Origin: Deltaproteobacteria bacterium | GTDB lineage: Bacteria > Myxococcota_A > UBA796 > GCA-2862545 | NCBI GenBank assembly: GCA_016938035.1 | Contig: JAFGVK010000058.1 | Location: forward strand, 1-35,493 | Direction of reading: 5' to 3' | DNA: 35,493 nt | Shown: in pieces, positions 16,468 to 24,151 of the stretch | Numbering within the stretch: position 1 is the first letter of the stretch | Layout of the letters: each line of letters begins with the position of its first letter | The notes under the pieces: generated by a model | Databases searched by the model: none | Seen by the model: the letters and a program-made list of their open reading frames with translations, nothing else | Told to the model about the DNA's origin: nothing | Position numbers and translations under genes: made by a program

Positions 16468-16520
16468 ATACTTACCTGAGCACAGCCGAGGTCAAAGGAT
16501 ACCCGCGGATTTCGTATCCT
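16468..16520 (-). promoter_or_regulatory. fur promoter with adjacent inverted repeat
   Basis: On the minus strand, TTGACC (16490-16495) and AAGTAT (16468-16473) with a 16-bp spacer look like sigma70 -35 and -10 boxes. Directly upstream lies a perfect inverted repeat AGGATAC-N11-GTATCCT (16496-16520). The predicted start site is at about 16461, the first ATG, so the mRNA may be leaderless; no Shine-Dalgarno is visible before either ATG. Confidence 0.5.
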
Positions 16521-16609
16521 GCCCCTATGTCGCCGACCTCCGCGGTGTCCCGTCCAGCAGGCGCTCGGGCGCCGTCGCGAGGCTCACCCCACGCCGCGCC
16601 GATCGACCC

Positions 16610-17338
16610 TCAGCGCGACGGCGGCGCCGAGTAGGAGAGGGTCTGGAGAAACAGCGCCGGATCCTCCTCGTCGAGGATCCTGACCACGTCCTGCCGGACC
16701 CGACGCTTCATCTCGGCGTAGGTGGCGGTGCGCTTCTTGCCCAGCTCCGCCGCCAGCGCGATGGCCTCAGGGAGCAGCGCCTCGTCCGCCACCGCCCGGT
16801 CCACGAAGCCGATCTCCACCGCCTCAGGAGCGGTCAGGCGGGCGCCGGTGTAGTAGACCTTGCGGAAGCCTGCCGGGGACATGGTCGCCTGACAGATCGC
16901 GATCATCCCGGGCAGCAGGGGGATGTTGATGTCCACCTCCGGGGCGCAGATCCAGCCGCGGTCCTCCCGCATCAGGCGGAAGTCCATGTGGGCGGCCAGG
17001 AACAGCCCCGCCGCGAAGGTGTGGCCGTTGAGGGCCCCCACCGTGGGCTTGGGGAACAGGGTCACCCGCCTGAAGAGGGCGTTGACCGACCGCAGGTAGC
17101 CCGTCAGCACCGGCAGATCGCGGATGTGCCCCATCATCCAGCCCAGGTCCAGGCCGTTGGAGAAGAACTTGGGGTCCGCCCCGGTGAACACCACCGCGCG
17201 CACCTCGGGGTCCGCCTCCAGCGCGTCCAGGGCGTCGAGCAGCCCCTGCACCAGGTCAGGGTGGAAGCGGTTCTCGCGCTCGTGGTCCATGGTGAGGACC
17301 GCGACCCGCTCGGCGGCGTGCTTCTCGATCTTGAGCAT
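16610..17338 (-). CDS. Enoyl-CoA hydratase/isomerase family protein
   Basis: This 242-aa crotonase-fold enzyme has oxyanion-hole segments FFSNGLDLGWM (59-69) and GALNGHTFAAGLFLA (101-115). CAPEVDINIPLLPGM (131-145) places Glu134 near the position of the catalytic acid seen in delta3,delta2-enoyl-CoA isomerases. Family members act on CoA thioesters in fatty-acid breakdown, and isomerase is the more likely activity given the APEVD motif and short length. The start is ATG 17338 with GGAG 6 nt upstream. It lies downstream of hutH on the same strand after a 235-bp gap, so co-transcription is uncertain. Confidence 0.85.
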   Translation of the reverse strand: MLKIEKHAAERVAVLTMDHERENRFHPDLVQGLLDALDALEADPEVRAVVFTGADPKFFSNGLDLGWMMGHIRDLPVLTGYLRSVNALFRRVTLFPKPTVGALNGHTFAAGLFLAAHMDFRLMREDRGWICAPEVDINIPLLPGMIAICQATMSPAGFRKVYYTGARLTAPEAVEIGFVDRAVADEALLPEAIALAAELGKKRTATYAEMKRRVRQDVVRILDEEDPALFLQTLSYSAPPSR

Positions 17339-17549
17339 AGAGACTCCCTGCGTCAGGGGTCCCCACTACCCCGTTCCCGCCCACGTCGCGACCCTGGGCG
17401 CCGCCTGCGGCGGGCGCGAGGTGATCCGGGCGCCTGTGGCTTGTCCCCCGCGCCACCGGGCGAGCGGCAGGAGGCGGTCGTCGCGCGGGCAGCGCTGCGA
17501 CCTGGCGCCCGCCGGGTGCCCCCCCAAGGGTCTCGCGGGCCGCCTCGAC

Positions 17550-17567
17550 GGCCCCGTCGCGGGGGCC
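17550..17567 (-). terminator. Stem-loop after hutH
   Basis: A GC stem-loop (GGCCCC / GGGGCC with a short GCGAC-type loop) begins about 7 nt after the hutH stop on the minus strand. No T tract follows, so termination is only possible, not demonstrated. Confidence 0.3.
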
Positions 17568-17573
17568 CTCTCT

Positions 17574-19118
17574 CTAGGCGAGCGCGCCCCACGAGGTGTG
17601 CAGGGGCCCCACGGCCTCCTCCACCGCGCTCAGGAAGCGCCACTCGGACGCGGCCTTGAGCATCGCGTTGTGGTCGGGATAGAGCGGCCGGTCCACCGCA
17701 AGGAAGTCGACGTGGCGCCGCACCTCGGCGTGGGCGGCCCTGGTGCCGATCCCCGGCTGGTAGTCGCGGAAATCCAGCGCCTGCGCCGCGGCCATCAGCT
17801 CGATGCCCACCACCCCGTGGGCGACCTCGAGGATCTGCCGGGTCTTGAGGGCGGTGTTCATCCCCATCGACACGAAGTCCTCCTGGTCCGCGGCGGCGGG
17901 GATGGACTGGAAGAAGGCCGGCGCCGACAGCATCTTCTGCTCCACGATCTGCATGTCCGCCGTGTACTGGGACAGCATCAGCCCCGAGTAGAAGCCCGCG
18001 TCCTTCGCCAGGAAGGGCGGGAGCCCCGCCGAGAGCGCCGGGTTCGTCAGGCGGTTCAGGCGCCGCTCGGACAGCACCGACACCATGGTCAGCACCCCCC
18101 CGAGGGTGTCTACGGGCACAGAGATCGGGGTGCCCTGGAAGTTCGCGCCGGTGAGCACCACCCCCTCCTCGTAGAGGAAGATCGGGTTGTCGCCCACCCC
18201 GTTGATCTCCACCTCCAGCTGCTCGCGGGTCCAGCGGAGCTGATCGCGGGCCGCCCCGATCACCTGCGGGGTGGAGCGCATCGAGTAGGCGTCCTGCACC
18301 CGCACCGGCGCCCCCGGCTTGCGGAGGTCGGAGCCCTCGATCATCTTGCGGATGTTCGCTGCGGAGCGCACCGCGCCCGAGAAGCCCCGCAGCTCGTGGA
18401 TCCTGGTGTCGTACGGCTTGAGGTTGGCGCGCAGGGCCTCTAGCGACATGGCCGCGGCGATCTCGAACTGCTGCAGCGCCCGCTCGGCGTCCACCGCGAT
18501 CAGGGTCGAGATCGCGCAGGTGAGGTTGGAGCCGTTGATGGTGGCGAGCCCGTCGCGCGCCTCCAGACCAGGCACCGGGATCCCCGCCCGCTCCATCGCG
18601 ACCGCGCCCGGCAGGCGCTCGCCCTGGTAGTAGGCCTCGCCCTCGCCGAGGAGCAGCAGGGCGATCTGGCTCATCGGCGCCAGGTCCCCGCTCGCCCCCA
18701 CCGAGCCCTTCTCGCACACCACCGGGGTCACGCCCTTGTTGAGCATCGCGATCAGGGTCTGCGTGATGATCGGGCGGGGGGCGGAGTGCCCGTGGGCGTG
18801 GACGTTGGCCCGCAGCAGCATCGCGGCGCGCACGTGGTCCAGCGGGATCGGGCGGCCGATGCCCGCTGCGTGGTTGTAGATCAGGTTGCGCTGGAAGGAG
18901 CGCACCTGCTCGTCCGACAGCCGGACCTCGGAGAACTCCCCGATCCCGGTGTTGACCCCATACATCACCTCACCGGCGGCGAGGCGCCCCTCGATGAAGG
19001 CCCGACAGGCGGTGATGCGGGCGAGGGCGTCGGGGTCCAGCTCCACCAGCTCCCCGTGGCGGGCCACCCGCTCGACGTCATAGATGCTCAGACCGGTGCC
19101 AGTAAGGCGAATCGTCAT
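17574..19118 (-). CDS. hutH: Histidine ammonia-lyase-type MIO enzyme
   Basis: This protein is 514 aa from ATG 19118, chosen for GGAGG 5 nt upstream; an in-frame upstream start lacks one. It has the MIO-forming Ala-Ser-Gly triad in GSVGASGDLAPMSQIAL (about 142-144), the catalytic Tyr in YGVNTGIG (53-60), INGSNLT and DNPIFL segments, and the ADQEDFVSMG block. The substrate-selectivity pair is Asn82-His83 (NLIYNHAAG), where typical histidine lyases read Ser-His. His and the later Glu (VEQK, about 393) are kept. It most likely removes ammonia from histidine, giving urocanate, but another aromatic amino acid or an aminomutase reaction is possible because no hutU/hutI/hutG lies nearby. Confidence 0.85.
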   Translation of the reverse strand: MTIRLTGTGLSIYDVERVARHGELVELDPDALARITACRAFIEGRLAAGEVMYGVNTGIGEFSEVRLSDEQVRSFQRNLIYNHAAGIGRPIPLDHVRAAMLLRANVHAHGHSAPRPIITQTLIAMLNKGVTPVVCEKGSVGASGDLAPMSQIALLLLGEGEAYYQGERLPGAVAMERAGIPVPGLEARDGLATINGSNLTCAISTLIAVDAERALQQFEIAAAMSLEALRANLKPYDTRIHELRGFSGAVRSAANIRKMIEGSDLRKPGAPVRVQDAYSMRSTPQVIGAARDQLRWTREQLEVEINGVGDNPIFLYEEGVVLTGANFQGTPISVPVDTLGGVLTMVSVLSERRLNRLTNPALSAGLPPFLAKDAGFYSGLMLSQYTADMQIVEQKMLSAPAFFQSIPAAADQEDFVSMGMNTALKTRQILEVAHGVVGIELMAAAQALDFRDYQPGIGTRAAHAEVRRHVDFLAVDRPLYPDHNAMLKAASEWRFLSAVEEAVGPLHTSWGALA

Positions 19119-19271
19119 AGGTCCTCCAGGAGACGACACAGCGCGACGCACACCCACCCACCCCGCTGGGACGCCCGTCTGCCGAGCACCTGCGCGTCCA
19201 CCGATTAGCTACGCGGAGGGCTCCCCGTCAAGGACAAAGCGCACGCCCCGATCGGTCCGCTGTTATCGGGA

Positions 19272-20498
19272 TCATCTCGCTACGAAGGCCCGGTCAGCGG
19301 CGGCAAGCACGGCCTCCACGCCCAGGTGCTCCAGGATCGTGTAGCGCTCTGGCTTCACCCGGGCCGAGACCCGGATCGCCTCCCGCAGCGGCTCCCACCC
19401 GATCCCCCAGCCCTCCAGGTCTCGGCGGCTCACCGGCAGGCCCACCCTGGCCATGCCCTCCCGGACCGGCTCCCAGTCCGCCTCGTGGGCCACCAGCGAG
19501 ATCAGCGTCCCCACCCCCACCAGCACCCCGTGCGTCGCCCGCGACGGGTACTCGAGGATGTTCTGCCAGGCGTGGTAGAGCTTGTGCTCAAAGCCGCTCG
19601 CGGGCCGGGACGAGCCCACCCGCCCCATCGCCTCCCCCGAGGACACCAGGCCCGCCGCCAGGGTGAGGATCAGCTCCTCGTCCTCCAGCGCCGCCCCCGC
19701 CAGGATGCGCTGCAGCACCACCTCCGCCGCCGAGCGCGCGTGGAGCATCGCCAAGTAGTCCATCTTCTCCTGCTCGAAGCGCACCGCGAGCTGCCAGTCC
19801 AGCGTCGACGCCAGGTTCGACAGGGCGTCGCCGATCCCCGAGCGCATCATGGTCAGGAAGAAGGGCTTGTCCTCCGGCCGCCTGGGGAGGATCCTGCCCA
19901 GGTCCACCACCACCCCGAAGGGGGTGTTCGCCCGCGCGGTCACGTTTCCCGGACCGTCGGGGCGGATCACCGAGAAGGGCGAGGCGATGCCGTCGTTGGC
20001 GAGGGAGGTGGGGACGGAGATACAGGGGATGTGGAGCTGGAAGCTGATCAGCTTCGCCAGGTCGACCACCGTGCCGCCCCCCACCCCGAACACCACCCCG
20101 GTCAGCTTCGCCCCGTACAGGCGCCGCTCCCATGGGTGCTCCTCGTCCGACCACACCCGCGGGGGCACGCTCATCGCCTGGATGACCCGCGCGGCCTGCG
20201 CGTACATGTTGCCGCGGATCAGCTCCTTTCGGGGGCGCAGCCCCGCCGCCTGCAGCTCGCGGAACAGGGCCTCTCCGGCCAGCTCCCAGGTGCGCTCATC
20301 GGCGAGCACCAGCGGGCGGTAGAGGCTGTCGACCTCCACGTGGCGCTCCACCTCGGCGAGGATCGACGGGATGCGCGCCGAGATCACCACGAAGCGCGGG
20401 ATCACCAGGGCGTTGGGGCGCCGCGGCTCAAGCCCCTGATAGACACCCAGCGTGCGGTTCAGGGCGTGGTCCATCAGGGTGGGCAGCAGCTTGGGCAT
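19272..20498 (-). CDS. sn-Glycerol-1-phosphate dehydrogenase-like protein
   Basis: This 408-aa member of the iron-containing alcohol dehydrogenase/dehydroquinate synthase-like superfamily has GVGGGTVVDLAK (138-149, nucleotide binding), SVPTSLANDGIASP (161-174), SGIGDALSN (220-228, metal Asp224) and SSRPASGFEHKLYHAW (296-311, metal His305), with a further His at 323 (THG). The NDGIASP and SRPASGxEH motifs are those of archaeal EgsA and bacterial AraM, which reduce dihydroxyacetone phosphate to sn-glycerol-1-phosphate, the archaeal-type lipid backbone. At 408 aa it is longer than EgsA (about 350), with an extra stretch of about 90 residues at the N-terminus. The ATG has GGAGG upstream. No prenyltransferase partner lies in the window. 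Confidence 0.75.
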   Translation of the reverse strand: MPKLLPTLMDHALNRTLGVYQGLEPRRPNALVIPRFVVISARIPSILAEVERHVEVDSLYRPLVLADERTWELAGEALFRELQAAGLRPRKELIRGNMYAQAARVIQAMSVPPRVWSDEEHPWERRLYGAKLTGVVFGVGGGTVVDLAKLISFQLHIPCISVPTSLANDGIASPFSVIRPDGPGNVTARANTPFGVVVDLGRILPRRPEDKPFFLTMMRSGIGDALSNLASTLDWQLAVRFEQEKMDYLAMLHARSAAEVVLQRILAGAALEDEELILTLAAGLVSSGEAMGRVGSSRPASGFEHKLYHAWQNILEYPSRATHGVLVGVGTLISLVAHEADWEPVREGMARVGLPVSRRDLEGWGIGWEPLREAIRVSARVKPERYTILEHLGVEAVLAAADRAFVAR

Positions 20499-20791
20499 CG
20501 GGCCTCCTCAGGCCCTGATGCTATCACCGCCGGCCCCCCTCCGCGGAGCCCATCGGGCACCGGCTCGCTGGCCTCTCGACGCGTGTCCTTGTTCTCACGC
20601 GCGTCGCGCACAGAAGTACGCTTCCTCCCAAGGGAACGGCGGCCACAGGCCGATAGGCCTGGCGACTCGGCGCCCGTCGCCAGTCTGGCAGCTTCGACGG
20701 GCAACTTCATGGTATTGTTCCTGTGGAATGCTGGAGCGTGTCCTGTGAGACTGCCCGGCGGATCGCCCGGTGCCGCCCATCGCACCCGAGG

Positions 20792-21739
20792 CTACTGGCG
20801 CCTGCGGCCGATCAGGCCAACGAGGCCGAGGAGCGCGCCGAACAGGCCCCCCTGCACCCCACCGCTGGTGGAGCAGCCGCAGCCCAGCTCCTCGCGCGAG
20901 CACCAGTCGTCCACGCAGCTGTCGGCACAGCCCCCCTCGCAGCCGCTCTCGCGCTCCCAGTCGTAGGCGCCGTCCTGCGCCCCCTCCTCGCCGCTGGTCT
21001 GGTCGTCGCCGCCGTCGGTGGGGTCGGTGCCCTCGGCCACCTCGTCGCCGTCGAGCGCCCCGCCGCCGTCGGTGTCGGCGCTGAGGGGGTCGGTGCCCAG
21101 GTCCACCTCCTCACCGTCGACCAGCCCGTCCCCGTCCGAGTCGGGATCGAAGGGGTTGCAGCCCTCGTCGCGCTCGGCCCCGTCGCCCAGCCCGTCCGCG
21201 TCGGTGTCCTCTGCGAGGGGGTCGGTGCCGTAGCCCAGCTCCTCCCCGTCCTCCAGGCCATCCGCGTCGGTGTCAGAGGCGGTGGGGTCGGTGCCCAGGT
21301 CCACCTCCTCACCGTCCTGCAGGCCGTCCTGGTCCGAGTCGCTCGACAGGGGATCGCAGCCCTGCCCCACCTCGTCGCCATCCGCCAGGCCGTCGCCGTC
21401 CGTGTCGCCAGAGGTGGGATCGGTGCCGCCCTGCACCTCGTCACCGTCGCTGAGGCCGTCGGCATCCGTGTCGCCCGCGAGGGGGTCGCAGCCCTGCTCC
21501 GCCTCCTCGCCGTCCAGCAGGCCGTCGCCGTCGGTGTCGGGGTTGGAGGGGTCGGTGCCCTCCCAGCGCTCGTCGTCGTCCGACACGCCGTCGCCGTCCC
21601 GGTCCGCGCGGTCGTCGCCGCAGCTCCCGTCCCAGCCGGTGTCGGAGCAGGTGCTGCAGTCGCTGAAGGTGCTGCTGTCGACGATGATGCAGCCGGTGAG
21701 AGAGAGGGAGAGAGCGGTCGAAAGGAGCAGGGTGCGCAT
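20792..21739 (-). CDS. Calcium-repeat (TSP3) lipoprotein with MYXO-CTERM-like tail
   Basis: This protein is 315 aa from ATG 21739, with GGAGG 5 nt upstream and a lipoprotein signal MRTLLLSTALSLSLTGC (lipobox LTGC). About nine tandem units with the pattern DTDGDGLxDGEEVxxGTDP (about 45-240) are thrombospondin type 3 calcium-binding repeats. A Cys-rich region (ESGCEGGCADSCVDDWC) leads to the C-terminal GCGCSTSGG, a Gly-rich hydrophobic helix (GGLFGALLGLVGLIG) and RRRQ. That tail fits the MYXO-CTERM sorting signal, which is processed by a myxosortase. It is likely exposed on the cell surface and stabilised by calcium. Having both a lipobox and a C-terminal sorting tail is unusual. The repetitive DNA may undergo unit gain or loss. 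Confidence 0.82.
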   Translation of the reverse strand: MRTLLLSTALSLSLTGCIIVDSSTFSDCSTCSDTGWDGSCGDDRADRDGDGVSDDDERWEGTDPSNPDTDGDGLLDGEEAEQGCDPLAGDTDADGLSDGDEVQGGTDPTSGDTDGDGLADGDEVGQGCDPLSSDSDQDGLQDGEEVDLGTDPTASDTDADGLEDGEELGYGTDPLAEDTDADGLGDGAERDEGCNPFDPDSDGDGLVDGEEVDLGTDPLSADTDGGGALDGDEVAEGTDPTDGGDDQTSGEEGAQDGAYDWERESGCEGGCADSCVDDWCSREELGCGCSTSGGVQGGLFGALLGLVGLIGRRRQ

Positions 21740-22090
21740 GGTGTCCTCCACAGTGTTGCGCCGGTAAAGACACCGGTCTCGGTGCGGTGCGCTACCCCGA
21801 CGCACAAAGGATGTGCGGAGCCCGCCCCCCCACGCCGCCTGGTGGGCGCACCCCGGCCCTCTGCCACCGCACCCCACCCGCGCTCTGGTCGATGGCGCCC
21901 AGCAGATCGGAAGGAAAGCCATCAACGGCCGCCCCGGCGGGCCAGGTGGCGAGGGCCCTCCCGTCCTCTGGGTGACGCCTCCCTCCGAGGGTCGAGGCGC
22001 TGTGGAGCGCCGTCCCCTGGAACCTGCGCGGGCGAACGCCCCCGGTAGGGAGGCGCCCCCTGGACGAGGGCGCTCGTCGATCGGCCCTCG
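21740..22090. other. Intergenic stretch upstream of the TSP3 gene
   Basis: In 351 bp between two co-oriented genes I see no supported gene. A small hairpin (CCGGT-GTCTTT-ACCGG on the minus strand) lies about 20 bp upstream of the TSP3 gene start and could be part of its leader. Confidence 0.5.
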
Positions 22091-23389
22091 CTACCGCCGC
22101 GCCTGCGGCGTCACCTGCCCCGCGAACACCTCCGCCCAGCGGATCCGCCCGGTCATCTGCATCAGCGCGAACAGGGTCACGATCCCCAGCACCGTCAAGG
22201 TGAGCCCGGTGTAGCCCTCCCAGAAGTGAGCCAGCGAGAAGCCCACCAGGTACAGGAGCTGCGCCGCCCCCGCCTCGACCAGGGCGAAGCGAGCCCCCAC
22301 CACCAGCCGCAGGTAGCTCACGACCAGCGCCACGCTCACCGCACTCGACAGGGCGAAGGCAGCCTCCACCGGGAGCCTGTCCGCGGAGTAGGCGAAGAGC
22401 AGGTGAAAAGCAAAGAAGGCCGCGGCGAGGAACAGGTGGTTCACAGGGTGGACCTCCACCCCCTTCAGCAGCCCCAGCACGTAGATCCACAGCATGAACA
22501 GGCCCAGCGAGATGGGCGCAGAGAAGGACATCGCTGACGACAGCGGCCCGGGCTGGATGTGCTCAGGCATCACCATCCCCATCCCGTGCCCCGAGACCAG
22601 CCGCGAGAAGGTCCAGCTCAGGCGCCAGCCCTCACCCACGCGCTCCTTCGCAGACGGAGACATGGTGAAGGGGGGGAAATCGATGTCGGCGAAGTCCGTG
22701 CTCATCACCAGCGAGAAGTCGCGCAGCTGCCCTACCCCATGGTCGCGGGCGGGGCTGTAGCTCCAGGTGGTCATGCCCCGCGAGCGATAGGCGACCGCGA
22801 AGCGTATCTCCTGCCCAGGCGTCACCTCCACCGGGACGGTGATCCGCCCGTTCACCGGCAGGTGCTCGTCCGCAACCTCCACCCCGTCCACCGTGAAGGA
22901 GAAGTCGTCGTACACCCCGTCCACCAGGGGAAAGTCGAAGCTGAGGCTGAGGGTCCCCGCCTCCGTCCCCGCGTGGGTGTAGGCGTAGGCGCCGCGGAAG
23001 GCCACGTCGTAGAGGGGAAACCACAGCAGCCCCTTGCGGCGCGCGTCGAGGTGCAGGTCCGCGGTGATGTCTGAGGCGTCCAGCTCGCCGACGCGGGACC
23101 TGGTCTCCCAGGTGGTGACCACCCTGGTGCGCGGGTCGCCCTTGGCGTCGTAGACCGTTCGGCCAAACTCGGTGATGACCTCCTCGCGGGTGTTCGGGAC
23201 CTGCCAGGAGAAGCTCAGCGCCGGCGCCTGTTGCGTGTGCGGCTGGCCCCACAGGTCCGCGACCGCCCCGTAGAGCGCCCCCTGCTGAGAGGACGTGCGC
23301 GCAGAGGTGATGCCCCCCAGGCTGAACCAGGCCACGGTGGCGACGACCAGGATGACCCCCAGCGAGAGGATTCGGAGAAGCTGAGACAC
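22091..23389 (-). CDS. CreD-like inner-membrane protein
   Basis: This protein is 432 aa from GTG 23389, preferred because AGGAGG lies 5 nt upstream. It has one N-terminal membrane helix (LGVILVVATVAWFSLGGI), a periplasmic beta-rich domain of about 250 residues, and a C-terminal bundle of about six helices. The bundle includes VEVHPVNHLFLAAAFFAFHL and LLFAYSADRLP, the loop-helix pattern of CreD (in E. coli the CreBC-controlled protein linked to envelope stress and colicin E2 tolerance). No creB/creC two-component genes are adjacent. The biochemical role of this family is not settled. Confidence 0.75.
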   Translation of the reverse strand: MSQLLRILSLGVILVVATVAWFSLGGITSARTSSQQGALYGAVADLWGQPHTQQAPALSFSWQVPNTREEVITEFGRTVYDAKGDPRTRVVTTWETRSRVGELDASDITADLHLDARRKGLLWFPLYDVAFRGAYAYTHAGTEAGTLSLSFDFPLVDGVYDDFSFTVDGVEVADEHLPVNGRITVPVEVTPGQEIRFAVAYRSRGMTTWSYSPARDHGVGQLRDFSLVMSTDFADIDFPPFTMSPSAKERVGEGWRLSWTFSRLVSGHGMGMVMPEHIQPGPLSSAMSFSAPISLGLFMLWIYVLGLLKGVEVHPVNHLFLAAAFFAFHLLFAYSADRLPVEAAFALSSAVSVALVVSYLRLVVGARFALVEAGAAQLLYLVGFSLAHFWEGYTGLTLTVLGIVTLFALMQMTGRIRWAEVFAGQVTPQARR

Positions 23390-23418
23390 GGACACCTCCT
23401 ATAGATTCAAATCTCGGA

Positions 23419-23691
23419 TCAGTTGCTGTCGGCGCCCCTCCCACCCTCGCCCCAACCGGCCCCATCCGAGGTGATCCACCCAGCGAGCACCAGGGAGATC
23501 ACAGCAACATAGGCGACGAGCGGCGCGCCGAGGGTGACGAGGCGGAGGGATGACACGAGCACCTCTGAGGAGCTGTTGCGCAACGCGCGCGACGCTCCAA
23601 CCAAAGCAAGGGTCGTGCCTACCGCCCCGAAGGGTTCGCGCCCAACCTCCCGCCGCGCGCGTCGGCGAGGCGCAGCTCCCCGCGCCCCCAA
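23419..23691 (-). CDS. Possible small membrane protein upstream of creD
   Basis: A frame of up to 90 codons ends 29 bp before the chosen creD start. Its last 60 residues include one convincing hydrophobic helix (LGAPLVAYVAVISLVLAGWI) and a Gly-rich tail. The first 25 residues are Arg/Gly-rich and look non-coding, so a real gene would start later, perhaps at GTG codons near 23560, but no Shine-Dalgarno is clear. It could equally be the decayed 3' end of a larger membrane-protein gene. Confidence 0.3.
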   Translation of the reverse strand: MGARGAAPRRRARREVGREPFGAVGTTLALVGASRALRNSSSEVLVSSLRLVTLGAPLVAYVAVISLVLAGWITSDGAGWGEGGRGADSN

Positions 23692-23759
23692 CGCCAGCCA
23701 GCGCCCGCACCAAGCCAGGGGTGCCCCCTCTCCTCAGGGCCGCCCCGCTGCCTGGAGGC

Positions 23760-23794
23760 TCTGGCAGGAAATCCGGTCCGCGCGCACAGCGTCG
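23760..23794 (-). repeat. Repeat module B, copy 3, distal part
   Basis: Minus-strand CGACGCTGTGCGCGCGGACC followed by GGATTTCCTGCC matches the right end of B copies 1 and 2. It is separated from the rest of B by element C copy 3. Confidence 0.75.
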
Positions 23795-23937
23795 TGAGCC
23801 CCTCGAAAACAGTCCCACCGCTGCGCTGCCTCTCCCAAGACGCTGGTTCGTCCGTAGCACGTTGCGACGAACATCGGCGTCCTCCCGGAGCGTCGGCGGC
23901 ATGGCCACGCGCAGCGGGGGTCCATACGAGGGGCTCA
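23795..23937 (-). mobile_element. MITE-like element C, copy 3 (143 bp), nested in module B
   Basis: On the minus strand it starts TGAGCCCCTCGTATGG and ends TTTTCGAGGGGCTCA, giving a perfect 11-bp terminal inverted repeat. Flanks are CGACT on one side and CGACG on the other, a near-perfect 5-bp target duplication. It interrupts module B at the point where B copy 2 reads CCACGACTCTGTGCG. Confidence 0.85.
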
Positions 23938-24014
23938 AGTCGTGGAGCCACCGGCTTGTCCGAGGCTCAGCATGCCCCAACGCCCGGCGCGGAGCGCGAG
24001 GCACGCACCGATAA
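23938..24014 (-). repeat. Repeat module B, copy 3, proximal part
   Basis: Minus-strand TTATCGGTGCGTGCCTCG through CTCGGACAAGCCGGTGGCTC to CCACGACT aligns with the first three quarters of B copies 1 and 2, then stops at the insertion of element C. Confidence 0.8.
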
Positions 24015-24019
24015 CGCTG

Positions 24020-24126
24020 GTTTGTTCGTATCAGCCCCCTGCCGCGGCGCTCCACGGGCGCGGCGGGGGCTGCAAGGGGACGCTGCGCCCGAGCCGATCG
24101 GCCACGATGATCGCGACCTCGTGCAT
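24020..24126 (-). repeat. Repeat module A, copy 3 (107 bp)
   Basis: Minus-strand ATGCACGAGGTCGCGATCAT to GATACGAACAAAC aligns with the other A copies. It forms a strong hairpin (AGCCCCC-T-GCCGCG pairing with CGCGGCGGGGGCT around a 12-nt loop). It is the 3' member of a tandem pair with a 132-bp period. Confidence 0.85.
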
Positions 24127-24151
24127 ACCGAAGGATGCGCCCGTAGAATCG

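Noticed and set aside
20474-20710. Minus-strand frame MKLPVEAARLATGAESPGLS... ahead of the G1P dehydrogenase-like gene
   Set aside because: It has a possible ATG start and reasonable composition but no Shine-Dalgarno, no recognisable domain, and overlaps the ribosome-binding site and start of the downstream gene; support is too weak.
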